Positions 23,851 through 40,775 are shown, counted from the stretch's first letter. The stretch: 64,000 bases of DNA from Carettochelys insculpta (GCF_033958435.1 NC_134144.1:7868010-7932009); one strand, 5' to 3'. Made by a program: numbers and translations. Notes: generated by a model not told the origin, from the sequence alone.

Positions 23851-24360
23851 AGTAACAGAGAGGGAGCCGTGCTAGTCTATATACTATCAAAACAAAAAAG
23901 TAGTCCAGTAGTACTTTAACAAAATAATTTATTAGGTGATGCGCTTTCGTGGGACAGACCCACTTCTTCAGATCATAGCCATACCAGAACGGACTCAATA
24001 TTTAAGGCACAGAGAACCAAAAATAGTAATCAAGGTTGACAAATCAGAAAAATATTATCAAGGTGAGCAAGTCAAAGAGCAGAGGGGCAGAAGGAGGCAG
24101 GGTGGAGTCAAGAATTACATAAAGCAAAGTATGTAAAAGAGCCCCTATAATGAGCTGGAAAATTGCCTTCCTGGTTCAAAACCATGCGTGAATGTGCTGA
24201 ATTTGAATATAAATGAGAGTTCAGCAGCCTCTCTTTCCAAACGGCTGTGGGACTTTCTTTTCAGTCCAAAGATTCCTGAACAGTTATTTTTACTCTGTCT
24301 GTGCAAAATGAAGAATGCTGGCCTTTGTGCAACAGCAGAATGAGACAGTGGAAGGGGCCT
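23851..24360 (-). mobile_element. Penelope-type repeat, long copy (minus strand)
   Basis: Starts agtaacagagagggagccgt then gctagtctata, the far end of the pseudo-LTR. It continues through the hammerhead-like segment (minus strand: ctgaagaagtgggtctgtc, ccacgaaagcgcatcacc) and then about 380 bp of further element sequence (gaacggactcaatatttaag, gtgctgaatttgaatata). The right boundary is uncertain. Confidence 0.65.
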
Positions 24361-25259
24361 TGGCTATGTAGCATAGGGTATGTTTAGATTTGGAAGGATT
24401 AGAATTTTATTGGTAAATGTTCATAAGTATTGAGTTCACCAGGCACAGTCCAACAAAAACATTTCCATCCATAATGATGGTAATTTACAAATTGGCAAAG
24501 TAAGAAAAATACTGCCTGAGAACTTATTAGAGACTGTCATCATATCGTTCTAGTCTGATGCTCCCATAATTTTCTGCAACTGCGAACATGTTTAAATGAT
24601 AAAAATTAAAAATGCCGAAAACACCAAATTGCATGCAACTGCAAAACCATAAATCAATACAAAGTTAAAAAGCTTAAGACAGAGATCAGTATAATTTATC
24701 AAATAAGAAAAATATTAAATGTAGTTAGACGTGGCAGAATTTAATATTACATATGTGTGAATGAAGACTGCGGTAGTACATGTTTATCTCTGTATGTGGT
24801 TATTATATTGGCTTAGGATAAGGAGTATGATTATAAGGAGGCTGCTCCTTATTCCAGGTAACATTCAAAAATGGCTTAGTCAATTTATCTATGATGTCAG
24901 TCCTGTTTGCAATGAGTATTTGATGTCTCAAAGTATTGAGTGCTGCTTCAGAGAGTGATGGTCTGTCAGGGAACTCTGTAGGAGGTGAATCTGTGCTCAG
25001 GGATCCTGGAAGCAACTGAGTTTTATGATTTAACTTTTTTTTTTAGCACTGGCTCTTCCCCTCTAATGTTGCCTCTTAAAGTCATGTATTTTAGCTAACT
25101 TTCTGGTACCACAGAGACCCAGAAACACATACGTCTGTGCAACCTGTCCAGTCAAATTTTGATCTGATTGCTTTTTGGAGGGGGCTGGTCATGACAGAGG
25201 TTTAATTTCAGTTTTTCTTGTGGCTTGCAGACCAGAATCTTCTCAAGATCAGGTTTTTA

Positions 25260-25280
25260 CTCTCTCTCTCTCTCTCTCTC
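25260..25280. repeat. (CT)n microsatellite
   Basis: Uninterrupted TC run of about 20 bases. Confidence 0.9.
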
Positions 25281-26269
25281 ATAAGGATATCTTATAGCTT
25301 TGTCAAAGTACTTCACGTAAAATATCTCTTTGATATTTGACATCAATCTACTAAGTGATGACTCCAGCTGTGAAATGCAATTTTTTTTTGCTCATAGTAC
25401 TCCTGCATCTTGCACAAATGTTAAAAATGCATACATAACACTGCTCCTGCCAGGTGTAAGTAGGCCTTCAGATGACATTTCCAGCATGTTTAAATGGTGC
25501 TGTTGCAATGAACACCACAGGTTTCTCCCATCTCCTCTCTCCCATGTTGTGATTTGTTTATGTTGTACATGGGCAGCTATGCACACTCCTTGTTAAGGGG
25601 ATGCAGAGGAAAATCAATATCTTATTTACCTGGGATAGTGTCAGAAGCACAGGCAATCCTGAAGGTCATGAATCTGCAAAAGGAACTTCATGCTACCATA
25701 AGGATCTGCCCATCTGACTATTTTTGCAGGATTGGGTCCATTAATCTTTGTTAGGGAAACGTCTTGTTTGAAGACATCAATAGGAGTTTTGTCCAAACAA
25801 GGACATGTGGCATCATCCCATGGCCATGGAGGTATGAGTGTATTTCTTGTAGTTCACAAAATTTAGGCCATATTGTAATTTCCCTAAAGAGAGAGTGAAT
25901 TAAACAGGTATATATGGAGTCATCTCTTTTAGAGAACAATGTGGTCCCAACAAAAATGTACAAGAAAGAGGACAAGCGTGGCAAACAGCATGGAACTTGG
26001 AGGGAGGATCCCAGGTTGTTGGAGGGAAGAGTTTAGAGACTGCACTGGGAAGTTAGGCTATGTGCACACGACATGAATGCTATCTGCAGTTGAAGCCCTT
26101 CTGAAAATAATTCTCTTCATAATGAGCCAGTTCGGTTTCACAAACGTGGAGTCCTCTCATCTTATCACCTAGCACAGGGTACATGAAACTGAAAGAAATA
26201 TATAATTTTGCAGCAGCCTTACCAGGTTTCATGAATTCACTTTTGAAGAGCATAGAAATGGCTCCACTG

Positions 26270-26870
26270 TGCCACTCCAGAAATTCTTCCTATCATCCCA
26301 CAGCATCTGGTGACAGATTCTTCAGAGGAAGTGAATAAAACAGGGCACTTTACCGAGGGATTCACTCCTGGCTGTCAGTCCCATCTGTTAGCCCTTGGAA
26401 GTTAAGGGACACCAAGAGCATGAAGTTGCATCATGGACCATCTTGGCTAATCCATGAACATATATCATTCTTTCTTGAACACATTTATGTTTTTGGCTTC
26501 TGACCGTCCCCAGGCAATGAGATCCAGAAGGTGCCGTGGAATTCCATGGAGTGCTTCCTTATGTTTGTTTTGAACCCCTGTGTCTGTTAGTATCTTTGCA
26601 TGACCCATGAATTACGTGAAGGGGGTAAATAGCGATTCTTCATTCACTTTCCTCCACACTGTTCAGAACTTTATAGACCTCTATTATGTCTCTGCTCAGG
26701 CCTCTCTTTTCCAAGATGAGCAGGCCTAGTCTCTCCTCATATGGAAGCTAGTCCATATCCCTAATCATTTGCATCACTTTTCTCATACCTTTCTCTGTTC
26801 TGCTCAATCTCTTTTGATGGGGGACAACTGGAATGGCATGCAACCATTCGAGGTTTAGGAACATAATGGA
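26270..26870 (-). mobile_element. CR1-like LINE 3' region, antisense
   Basis: On the minus strand: tatgaggagagactaggcct, ggaaaagagaggcctgagca, gacataatagaggtctataa, later gttcaagaaagaatgatat, and the UTR through cttcctatcatcccacagca complement. This is the turtle-type CR1 3' end that resembles EERLRxLxLFxLEKRGLSRD...ViEVYK. Heavily diverged. Confidence 0.65.
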
Positions 26871-26964
26871 TGTAGGTGGTGGATTTATGTTTTCCACACA
26901 TGCATCCTTTCCTAATGGCTCCCAACATTCTGTTAGCTTTTGTTGATGGATTCAGAACCTTGAA

Positions 26965-27340
26965 TACAGCAGTGGTCCCAAACTCTTATGCTCGAGATTA
27001 CTTTTGGAATTTAAGGGCCTCTCAGGATCTAGCCTGCTCCTTCTCAAGGCCCCACCCGGTCCCCAAAGCCCTCCCCCACTTTCATCAGTCGTCCCCTACT
27101 TTACTGGCCTGCAGGGGGTGGTTCACAAAAGGGGTTGGGCTGCAGGAGGGGGTGTGAGTGCTGGCTCTGAGATGGGGTTTCCAGATTGGGGTTCAGGAGG
27201 GGGTTCATGGGACAGAAAGGCAGATGGGGTGCTGGCTCTGAGAGGGGTCTCAGGGTTGATGTGAGGTCTTAGGGTGCTTGCTCTGGAAGGAGGGCAAGGG
27301 TGGGAGTGCAGAGGGCTTGGGCTAGGAGGAGGTCATGGGG
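26965..27340. repeat. GC-rich unclassified repeat-like segment
   Basis: From cccaaactcttatgctcgag to ggtcatggggccagttct the sequence is GC-rich, with many ggggt and ggctctgag phrases (gtgctggctctgagatgggg and gtgctggctctgagaggggt recur). It resembles GC-rich dispersed repeats of turtles from memory only. ORFs here are compositional. Confidence 0.35.
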
Positions 27341-27349
27341 CCAGTTCTA

Positions 27350-27470
27350 ATGCATCTGAAGGCACTGACGGAGTTGGCTCATGTGATTGTGAAGCCACTG
27401 GCCGTTACATCTGAAAACTCATGGCAATTGGGGGGAGGTCCCAGAAGACTGGAAAAAGGCAAATGTAACA
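27350..27470 (+). mobile_element. CR1 ORF2 fragment (segment before the reverse transcriptase palm)
   Basis: gcaattggggggaggtccca then gaagactggaaaaaggcaaa encodes the GExPEDWKKANV motif of CR1 ORF2, in shifted frames. Upstream gttggctcatgtgattgtga fits the preceding part (ELADVIxxPL). A short, frameshifted relic. Confidence 0.65.
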
Positions 27471-27990
27471 CATAAATATTTGCCCTGTGAGATTTATTAG
27501 TCATTTTTTACCAGTTTGTGTTCTGAGCTCAGAAACTCTTAATCCTTCAAAGTCCTACGGTTCTGATGTTCCACAGCCAGCAGCCTTGATTTGCAACTGG
27601 CGTGAGTGAGTGCTTGCTTCCTCAAAAAATACCTTTTAAAAGTCAGTCTGTTTGATGTATGCCATATAGTCCCCCACTCCCCTATTCAAACTCCCTCCAT
27701 GTTAATGGCAGCAAAACAGGCTGCATTAAAAGCAAAATAGTACTTTGCTGAGATTCCCCCATGAGCCTCTCATGACCTTTTGTGTTGATGGCATCAAAAT
27801 TGGCACGTTAAAAGCTAAGCATTCTTGCTCCCAGTTTCCTTTTTTTGCTGAAATCTATTTCATAGTGGCCCTGGTTGATTTCTGTAGAGGTGTCCCCCTT
27901 TTTCTGCCAGCACAGGACTAGACTCTTACCACATTTCATTGAATAGAACATTAACATACACAGAGACCCATTGATATCAATAGGGTTAAA

Positions 27991-28495
27991 GGCTGAACCT
28001 GTCTCAGCTGGCACTCTCTTGTCCAGCAATCTCTGCAATCTGGCACGATTTTAGTTAGCCGGACAACCAATTATCATGGGTGTGGCCAAATTTGCCATGG
28101 TCAGGTAAAGTTTTTTTTATAACCACCACTCCTGGCTCTCAGTGTTCTGTGCTGTTATTTAGCTGTGATTTACCTCTAAATGTCTTCTCAGCGCCCATAT
28201 AGAATAGTAACAGAGAGATAGCTGTGTTAGTCTGTACTCCAGGAAAACAAAGCGGCTGAAATGGAGCACTTTAAAGACTAACAAATGATTTATTCGGTGA
28301 TGAGCTTTCATGGGACAGACCTCCTTCATCAGATCAATTGATCAGTTAAAGTGCTACATTTCTGCTGCTTTGTGTTCTCAGAGTTGGACGTGTTGGTAAT
28401 ACTGCTAGACAATATTGACCTCCCGTAGTTTGGCAAATTGTCTCATCTAGCACCGGTCGGGTCCCAAGAGTGCCAGTCTGGAGAGGTTCAACCTG
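27991..28495 (+). mobile_element. Tigger/pogo-like element, copy E, split by a nested Penelope-type repeat
   Basis: The left part (27991-28205) and right part (28374-28495) together make a full-length family member ending gagaggttcaacctgta. Between them sits a 168-bp Penelope-type repeat in reverse orientation. The nesting shows that the Tigger-like insertion is older than the Penelope-type one. Confidence 0.8.
28206..28373 (-). mobile_element. Penelope-type repeat with inverted terminal piece, nested in Tigger-like copy E
   Basis: Begins agtaacagagagatagctgt, runs through the hammerhead-like segment (minus strand ctgatgaaggaggtctgtcc, catgaaagctc), and then reverses: 28346-28373 is the inverted counterpart of 28247-28275. 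The core CUGAUGA and GAAA are present but the stem between them is damaged. Confidence 0.7.
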
Positions 28496-29171
28496 TACTT
28501 GTCTGGCACCGAAGTGTAAGGGAATCAGAATCTGGCCATTATATGGAATAATGGACTTATTTTAATCACTGACTCTGATGAATTGTCATCTTACATGATA
28601 ATACAGCCTTCTTCATATTCACCAATACTTTTAAATTACTGTGTATGTTTCAGATTTGATATATTAAAAGATATGTAAGGGTAATTGCCTGGCTTGTAAT
28701 TTCATCTGTAGGTCACTAAAATGACTGCAAATGTCATAAATTCCTCTTTGTGAAATTACATGCTTGTAACCCTCTCAGGGCAAGACTAAGCCTAAGCTTT
28801 GGTGATGATCCCAGCCGTATAAAGCCTCTGGTAAACTCCCATCTTAATCACTGGCGTTTGGTCTGAAACTCAGTACATAATTAAGGCAGATGCCAGCCAG
28901 ACAGCTTGGGCATGTGTTTGCTTATCTGTTAAGACACCTGGATGGCTTGTTAACAAAACTACTTGTATTGGAATGTATATGCTCGTAAAAGACATTGAAC
29001 ATTGATCTTACATCCAATTACAACACAAGAGGTAAAGTTGTAATGGGGTTTGGAGAAGCAACTGGATTGCAGCCAAAGGAACAAAGTTGTTTTCCACATA
29101 ATTCACTAAAAATATTGAAAATTTGTGTCCCATGGAGAGGCTTTCAGTATGGAACAGGAGTGTTTTCTTGT

Positions 29172-29345
29172 AGTTAGGAAGCTATACTGCCTCTCAGGAG
29201 CTCTGGATTTAATTCATCACTCTGCCACAGACTCCCTTTTGAGGCCTTGGTCAACTTCTTTAATCTCTTGGTGCTTCAGGTTTCCTGTCTGCAAAACAGG
29301 GAGGATAATCCTTCCTTTGTCTTTTCTAGTTAGATTGCAAGTTGT
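29172..29345 (+). repeat. MIR-like SINE (sense), next to exon 21
   Basis: aggagctctggatttaattc, atcactctgccacagactcc, ggtcaacttctttaatctct, gcttcaggtttcctgtctgc and aaaacagggaggataat follow the MIR/CORE-SINE order, including the tRNA-derived B-box region. It ends about 200 bp before the exon. Confidence 0.75.
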
Positions 29346-29540
29346 TAGTGATGAAGATTCTCTGGCATGTGCAGTGTGTAACATCCATGTATCTCTGTTC
29401 TCTAAATGTTATTTTACCTTAAATGACAACAATATGGACTCCTTTTCAAGATATCATGGATGCAGGTCATAAAGAGATGGGGGAATCTGAAAAATATTAA
29501 AGGTTTATTTGATTTTAAAATCATTGTTATGTTCCCACAG

Positions 29541-29696
29541 GGAATGATGTACCTGGAAGAGAGGCGACTGGTTCACCGAGACTTAGCAGCCCGGAATGTC
29601 TTGGTTAAATCACCAAACCACGTAAAGATCACGGACTTTGGCCTGGCCAGGCTGCTGGAAGGAGATGAGAAGGAGTACAACGCAGATGGAGGGAAG
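29541..29696 (+). CDS. ERBB4: ERBB4 kinase exon (human exon 21 equivalent): catalytic loop and DFG
   Basis: This 156-bp exon encodes 52 residues in phase 0, from GMMYLEERR to NADGGK. It carries the catalytic loop HRDLAARN, whose Asp is the proton acceptor, then the DFGLA magnesium-binding motif and the start of the activation loop ([13 protein letters not shown], with the activation-loop Tyr). ERBB4 is a single-pass neuregulin receptor tyrosine kinase of the plasma membrane; this segment transfers phosphate to tyrosines of a dimer partner. EGFR and ERBB2 differ in this segment, and the [18 protein letters not shown] run is the ERBB4 form. The acceptor is gttcccacag and the donor is AAG/gtgggt. 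The 156-bp length equals the mammalian exon. Upstream kinase exons (glycine loop, catalytic Lys) lie outside the window. The reading is effectively certain. Confidence 0.98.
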
Positions 29697-30669
29697 GTGG
29701 GTACATTCATGCCTGTAGTTCTCACCTTGATTTTTCACAGGGGCCATCATTCATTGCAGTGCAAAGCTCTCGTTGCTTGAAAGCTTGACCATGTACATTA
29801 TAAAAAATGACCTTATTTCCCTGTGTTGAATATATGACAGCAGGTAAAGTTACCCGTATTAAAATCAGTTTAACAGCAACCAAGCAGAACTATGTATTAC
29901 AGAAGTTCAAATTAACTTCACATTTACTGAGCCCCCCTCTAAAAAGAAATAGTGCACAGCTGGAGTCTTTATTGACTTTCTCATCTTGAAGAATTTCGGG
30001 TTCACACTGGGAGGGGTGACACACACTCTCCTACAGGCCGGGGAGAAAGACTAGCGAGCAGTCTTGAACCTCACTGCCTGCTGCCTTAGGTTGGATCCAC
30101 CTCTCTTGGTGCCTGACGCCATGTCTTCCTATGACGACTGATGGGTTGGCATGCAGGATCACCCCCCAGCCCCAGATTTATTCCAGGGTTCACACCAGAA
30201 GGTGGACGGTCCATCAGGGACGGGACCGGAGCTGCTTCCAGTAGCAGTGGAGGAGGAGGAGGAGGATGACACATGGCCTGTGTCTTTGCAGAGCTCATCT
30301 CTTCTCCTGTGCTACATCCCCCTCCCACGTATGGCTGCAAATAGCTTGATCCTTCCTGCATGTACATTGTCAAAAGGCAGCTAACACCTCCAGGCTTCTG
30401 CTGGTCACCCCGAGAACACCACTGCCTCCTGTCCCCCTGGCTGCAATGCAGCAGGAAGGGGTAAACAGGGCGTGGGAAAACCTTTTTTGGCCTGACAGTC
30501 AGTCAGGCAGGGAAATTATATGGAGGGCTTGGTAGGGAGGACTGGGGTAGGCTGTGCCTCCCCAGAGAGCCAGGTATGGCCCAGTTCCTGTCCCCTGTCT
30601 AACCCCCTGCTGTCCCCTACTTACATTCCTCAGGACTTCCATCCCCATCCAACCCCCATCCCCTGACTG

Positions 30670-30775
30670 CTGTCAGGCATGGTCTAGACAGGACTTGGTC
30701 CTGCCATGAGGGCCAGGACTAGAGTTGATGACCTCTCGAGGCCTCCTCCAGTTCTAGTGTTCTGTGATTCTATCT
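30670..30775 (+). mobile_element. CR1 LINE 3' UTR fragment
   Basis: gctgtcaggcatggtctaga, cttggtcctgccatgagggc, gagttgatgacctctcgagg and gttctagtgttctgtgattc form the CR1 3' end. Confidence 0.85.
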
Positions 30776-31512
30776 GAAGTCAGTGAAGTGAAGTTTTTCT
30801 GGTTCATCATCATATACTACCTCCCTGTTGTCAGCACTAGGCTGAGTAGTTTTCAGGCAACTTTTCCCAGCCAGATCTCTCTCCAGCACTTATAAAGGAC
30901 AGAAGACGTTTACTTGTCGCGTGCCCATTAAGGTTTTACATATGTTTCCAACAATCTGCCGGTTGGCTCACAGTGAAAGAACCTGTGCACACTGTTTCCC
31001 AGTTCCTTTGTGCAGGGCCAACATTTGCTCAAGTTGTCTCTGAAAAGATGCAAAATACTGGAGCACTAACTAAAGAGTTCTGATGCCTGTAATTAAAAAC
31101 TGACAGTTTTTAACCTAGGCAGCTGGGACAGCATCCAATGTCGTTCTTATTTCAGATTGCACCTCCATAATTGTCATTCCGTACTGTGTCTTAAATAGAA
31201 TCACCATTGGAAGACCTTATAAAGGCACCAAACAGAGGCATCATAATATTCAGATGGTCAGACACAAGTTCCAAATGGCTACACTTTATGCCATTAATTA
31301 TAATTAATATAATGCCATTAATAACACCTTAATTTCTCCTTCAATCTGATAAAGTCCCTGGAGGGTTTGTCTCTTTCCTCATCCCCTTCCCCAGATCCTT
31401 GTTTCCTCTGCTCCTTTAGTCATGCATCCCTCCTTTTCTCCGTTCACCTGTGTTCACTGGATACAACAAGGGTACAGCTAATGAGACAAGAAGCTGCAAA
31501 GAAATCAGCAGC

Positions 31513-31917
31513 AGGGCTGGGTGAAAATTTTTGACTAAAACTTTTACCAAAAAAAAAATGCAGATTTCAGTCCACCAAAACATGCCACTAATTCATGTAG
31601 AATTTGCCCACATGTTTTGGTTAAAAAAAAAATCCAAAAATCTCTCAACATTTTAGGTTTTTTCTTCAAAATTAATTTTTCAATTTTGAAATTCAATATG
31701 AATTGACTAAAATGAAATTTAAAATATTTTAAACACTGTAAGAAAACAGGTCAATTTGAGTTGAACAAAATGTTTCATGCAAGCCGAAATGAAAGATTTT
31801 TTTTTAACTTGTCCATTCACCAAATATTTTTAATAGTTCAAGTGGAAACCATTTTTTTTTCCATTTTCCCCCCAGAAATTCTGGTGAACTGAAAAATCAG
31901 TTAGTTGCACAGCTATA
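31513..31917. mobile_element. AT-rich foldback element (agggctgggtgaaaa...acagctata)
   Basis: Ends cagggctgggtgaaaatttt and ttgcacagctatag are loosely inverted. The interior of about 380 bp is extremely A/T-homopolymeric (tttttcaaaattaatttttc and similar). A related piece occurs at 50113. Confidence 0.5.
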
Positions 31918-32069
31918 GTCAGTGACTGCTTTCCTACTCACTAGCTCTGAGGATAGAAGTCTGGCAATCTTTCCTGACGCTTCCAGGCCCTCTCATCTCC
32001 TTTTCAGCACCCCCTCTACCTCTTCCCCTCCTGCTTCCTTCTGTGAAGCACCAAGGAGATATACACATC

Positions 32070-32165
32070 TTGCAGAGCTGGAAGGGACCTTGAGAGGTCA
32101 TAAAGTCCAGTCCCCTCTGCTCACAGCAGGATCTATCACCATCCCTCACAGGTTTGGGGATTTTA
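32070..32165 (-). mobile_element. CR1 LINE 3' UTR fragment, antisense
   Basis: gagctggaagggaccttgag, aggtcataaagtccagtccc and cacagcaggatctatcacca are the reverse complement of the CR1 3' end. Confidence 0.75.
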
Positions 32166-33200
32166 ATTTTACTTTTAAATAATCTAACCTGCCCCAGACC
32201 TTTGAAAGACCACTTCAAGGACTGACTTCATAACCGTGGGTTTACAAGGCCAATACTCTGGTCTAAAGGAAGCATCTTCCTGCAGCTGTTGGAGGGTGTC
32301 CTTGACATGCGGGCCCAAACACACTATTGTTGGCTGCGATAGGATGTGTGCAGCAGAAATGACTGTCCTGCTTCTGAGAAGCATCACTCCCCAAAACAAA
32401 AAGTATTTTCGTTTTAAAGCTGGGCTGGTGAACCATACCGCTCTGCTGTTGAAATTGTCCCTGTCTAGAAAAGCCTTATAGAATTCAATAGACTTCTGCA
32501 GGAAGTAAAAAGAGTCCGCTAGGTGTCCGTAGAGGCTGATTTCCTATTTAGAAAAAAGATTTACTACCACCTATAGAATTTAAAAGAGAACGAGCTCTCT
32601 GCCTGTAAATGTAGAGATCCCTGTTCCCCACTCAGCTACATAGGATATTTTCACAATGCAGACCCATTTACTTCTCTCTACATTCATTAAGTTTTTACTA
32701 AGACATCCACAATTTTAGGTTTATTTAGTATGTATGTGCCTGTGTGGGGTGGTTGGGGGCAAGGAGGGTTTCCTTTCAGTGCTATATTCTGTAGTTTCAA
32801 AAGAAATTACCCTTACTTGGTAGGTTGTAGCATATACCCTGAGGCTCTGTTCCTCCAAGGCATTATCTGTTTCACACGCTGTCCATTTGAAGTCAACAGG
32901 TGTTTTGGACACAGAGGGCTTATAGGATTGAATCCCTTCATCATATTAGGTAAAATGGTTTGATTTTATATAGCTAAATCCAGGGATGATGAGGAACTAG
33001 TTGTTCCAATTTATCTGAACCACCAAAGTTGTGGTGGGGTAAAGGGTTTCTCTTGGAAGGTTCTCCTTAATTTATAACCTCACTAAATCCTGTGGGCCAA
33101 AATCTGTTCTGTGATCTTTTATTTAACCTCTTGATGCTGTTCCCATTATTGTGGTAGTTGAATACCTGCTCCTCTTTCCGTTTCATATGTACAATATCAC

Positions 33201-33340
33201 CAGGTCAAATTTTGTCTCCCCATTCAATCCCACTGAAATCAACACATGAAGAATTCTGCGGGGTTGCACAGACTGTATATCATTGCTACAGTAACAGCCT
33301 GAGGGCTACTTGCATGTGAACGAGCACAGAATTTGGCCAA
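33201..33340. mobile_element. Small foldback MITE (aggtcaaattttgt...acagaatttggcc)
   Basis: 140 bp with inverted ends aggtcaaattttgtct and gcacagaatttggcca, ending about 180 bp before exon 22. Confidence 0.55.
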
Positions 33341-33472
33341 AGATGTATTCAATGTATTGTTGTGAGCCTTAATCTTTCTAATTTCCTGAATTTTGGGGGT
33401 TTTAAATTAGTGACTGAGAGAGATGAGAGAGAACTGGATATCTGGGTTTAGGACCAATTCATATGATTTTAA

Positions 33473-35541
<2,069 letters not shown>

Positions 35542-35688
35542 GTGTCACTATCTGGGAGCTTATGACCTTTGGAGGAAAGCCCTATGATGGAATCCCAACT
35601 CGAGATATTCCTGATTTGCTAGAGAAAGGGGAACGGTTGCCCCAGCCTCCTATCTGCACCATTGACGTTTATATGGTGATGGTGAAAT
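35542..35688 (+). CDS. ERBB4: ERBB4 kinase exon (human exon 23 equivalent): C-lobe
   Basis: This 147-bp exon starts with GT, completing the split Gly codon, and encodes [20 protein letters not shown], then [20 protein letters not shown] and DVYMVMVK, ending with the T of a Cys codon. This is the C-lobe helix F to helix H region of the kinase, including the [14 protein letters not shown] block typical of ERBB receptors. The acceptor is tttgtccccag and the donor is AAAT/gtgagt. The mammalian protein, from memory, reads TREIPD where this one reads TRDIPD, a conservative Glu to Asp change. The exon sits 1948 bp after the preceding one. Confidence 0.98.
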
Positions 35689-38857
<3,169 letters not shown>

Positions 38858-38912
38858 TAAGTGTATCAGAAGTTCTCCACCCGCTGAAGGAAAACTGCTG
38901 TTATGATAATAG

Positions 38913-39060
38913 TAGAATTATAAAAATGTCAGGTTGGAAGGAAGCTCAAGAGGTTGTCTAGTCAAGTCCCCTGTGCTGAGGCAAGATTAGCTAAACTTAG
39001 GCCATCCCCACCAGGTGTTGGTCTAATCTGTTCTTAAAGACATACACTAATGCTGTAAGG
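38913..39060 (-). mobile_element. CR1 3' UTR fragment, antisense, facing a sense fragment
   Basis: agaattataaaaatgtcagg, ttggaaggaagctcaagagg and ctagtcaagtcccctgtgct are the reverse complement of the CR1 terminus. It is followed directly by a CR1 piece in the other direction. Confidence 0.65.
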
Positions 39061-39061
39061 T

Positions 39062-39128
39062 AGTTCAATACCTATGTGGAATTCCAGTCACTAGAGATTT
39101 TTAAGAACTGGTTGGACAAACAAATAGA
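39062..39128 (+). mobile_element. CR1 ORF2 C-terminal fragment, sense
   Basis: gtggaattccagtcactaga followed by gatttttaagaactggttgg and acaaac corresponds to the VESPSLxxFKxxLDK segment of CR1. Very short. Confidence 0.55.
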
Positions 39129-39997
39129 GCTGAATAAAAATTGCAACATCAAAAACATAATTATTAATACTAGAGGCCAGAACATGTAATTGGTTTGGGC
39201 CAGATTTTGACAGGCTTACTCACCGGGAGCGATACAGAATTATCAGTGGAACGGTTTGATCAGTAAAACAATATTCAGCATAAATAACAGTATCATCAAG
39301 TGGCCTTCTCCTACCAATATTCCTCGCTGAGTTCAAAGATCAGTATTGTTTTAAAAAACAAAGGCCTCAGAAAAACTACCAGGATAATTATTTCTATAAC
39401 TACAAAAAATTCTGGCATTCTTTGGAGCGTGCTTATCTTTTATGCTAATCTATTATAATGGGGCAAGTATGTCCTTATTTGGAGTCACCTTTTGGGCTTT
39501 TTCCATAGTGGTCCCAGGCCTCTTCCATAGTAGTCTGGTAGGACAATAAATTTAGGACAGTAAAGGCCAAATGCTCTTCGGAATTTAATTCCATTGCAGC
39601 ATTGATGTGATTACCCTTGGGGAAAGTTCTTTGTTACATTCTCAGAAATGATGACTTCTCCGTGAGTGAGTCCATGTCTTTTATGGGACTAACTTCTGGT
39701 TGGTGAAAGAGACAAGCTCTTTAGTGGCTCTGAGTGCCTCTTTTGGTCCTTTCATTCACCTCGTCCACCAACAGAAGTTGATCCCACAAAAGATTTAACC
39801 TCACACGCCTTGTCGCTCTAATATTTTGGCCCAGCATGGCTACTGCTATGCTGCAAATGGCCCCACTACAGGACATTTAAACCAGCCTACTCTGTTCTAT
39901 AGCAGCGATATAACCGGTAAATTCTACAGAACGGTTAAAAAAATGTCTGGAACAGACTTTATTCTCTACTAAGTTATATAGGTTTTTATTGTAATGT

Positions 39998-40078
39998 CTA
40001 TAGATTGTGAGCTCTTTTGTTCTGTGTTTGATGTCCTGTACCCTGGCTGGGACCACAGACACTACTGCAATCCAAATG
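39998..40078 (+). repeat. Dispersed repeat (ggccccattgtg family), sense fragment
   Basis: tatagattgtgagctctttt, gttctgtgtttgatgtcct and gctgggaccacagacactac match the family at 17196 and 17545, with the central part diverged. Confidence 0.5.
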
Positions 40079-40254
40079 TCATGAACCAGTTCAATTCCTA
40101 TTGATTTCACCATCATTAAAAATCAAATATGCCTTCCGTATGGCTAACGGGGGAATTTCACACTATAAATCCGTAAAAACACAAAAATAAAATAAAATAA
40201 AATGGAAACCAACATCCCAGTTTCCAAATGTGTATATATATTCAGAACCTCCCT

Positions 40255-40295
40255 CTCTCTCTGTACACACACACATACACACACACACGCACACA
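40255..40295. repeat. CT/CA-rich microsatellite
   Basis: A short CT run followed by interrupted (AC)n, directly abutting Tigger-like copy G. Confidence 0.85.
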
Positions 40296-40487
40296 GAGGT
40301 TATAATCCAGTAATCTAGCACTGTCTCCTCTGGCAACATCCATAAGCTGGCATGACATCAGTTAGTTGAATGGCCACTTATAAATTGGGCCAAGTTTCCC
40401 TGATCCCATAAAGTTACTTTATAGCCAGCAGTCAGGGCTCTCAGTGTTCTGGACTGTTATTTGGGGCTCTAAATTACCCCAAATAAG
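40296..40487 (+). mobile_element. Tigger/pogo-like element, copy G (3' truncated)
   Basis: Shares ctctggcaacatccataa, gctggcatgac, gtcccataaagtt-like and ggctctcagtgttct segments with copies A and E. The left inverted end is diverged and the right third is missing. Confidence 0.7.
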
Positions 40488-40775
40488 TCGACTGGGTCCA
40501 GAATTGAGTTTGGTTTAAAATGGGGGGGGGGGAACTTCAATAACACAAGTGCAAAACATTTTTTTCTTTCTTGACTGATGTAGTTTTTCCCCTCCTGTCA
40601 TCGTATTCCCAGCCCAAAATCAAAATAAATGACATAACTGTGACGACGTCGGGCCGATTGCATAATATACACAATCTCTGCATCATGACTGCAAGGTGGT
40701 ATGGAAAGCAGGTACCTACACTCATCAGATTAATTAATCTCTTTGTTGTCTTCCTCTGGCCTTTACTACATCTAG

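Larger units (their letters stand above)
1..29540 (+). other. ERBB4: ERBB4 upstream intron (3' part), repeat-filled
   Basis: Non-coding DNA before the first exon in the window, ending at the acceptor gttcccacag. The recognisable relics are listed separately. Stretches where I see no gene and no clear repeat include 690-2690, 2890-4590, 4780-7100, 7760-10200, 15910-17190, 18080-18590, 19060-19580, 19700-21640, 22200-23850, 24400-26260 and 28500-29170. Within these, 6540-6650 resembles an old foldback beginning gcctgattttcag. A short 24-bp tandem duplication with one mismatch in each arm sits near 5590-5636. Region 22798-22900 starts with gggcttgtctaaacag, like the end of a hAT-type MITE. Region 24390-24740 is AT-rich and may be an old repeat. 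ORFs in all these stretches are short and lack recognisable domains. Confidence 0.9.

Noticed and set aside
24390..24740. AT-rich stretch that looked like a conserved repeat
   Set aside because: Recognition rested only on a vague memory; no structure in the sequence itself supports a boundary or family.
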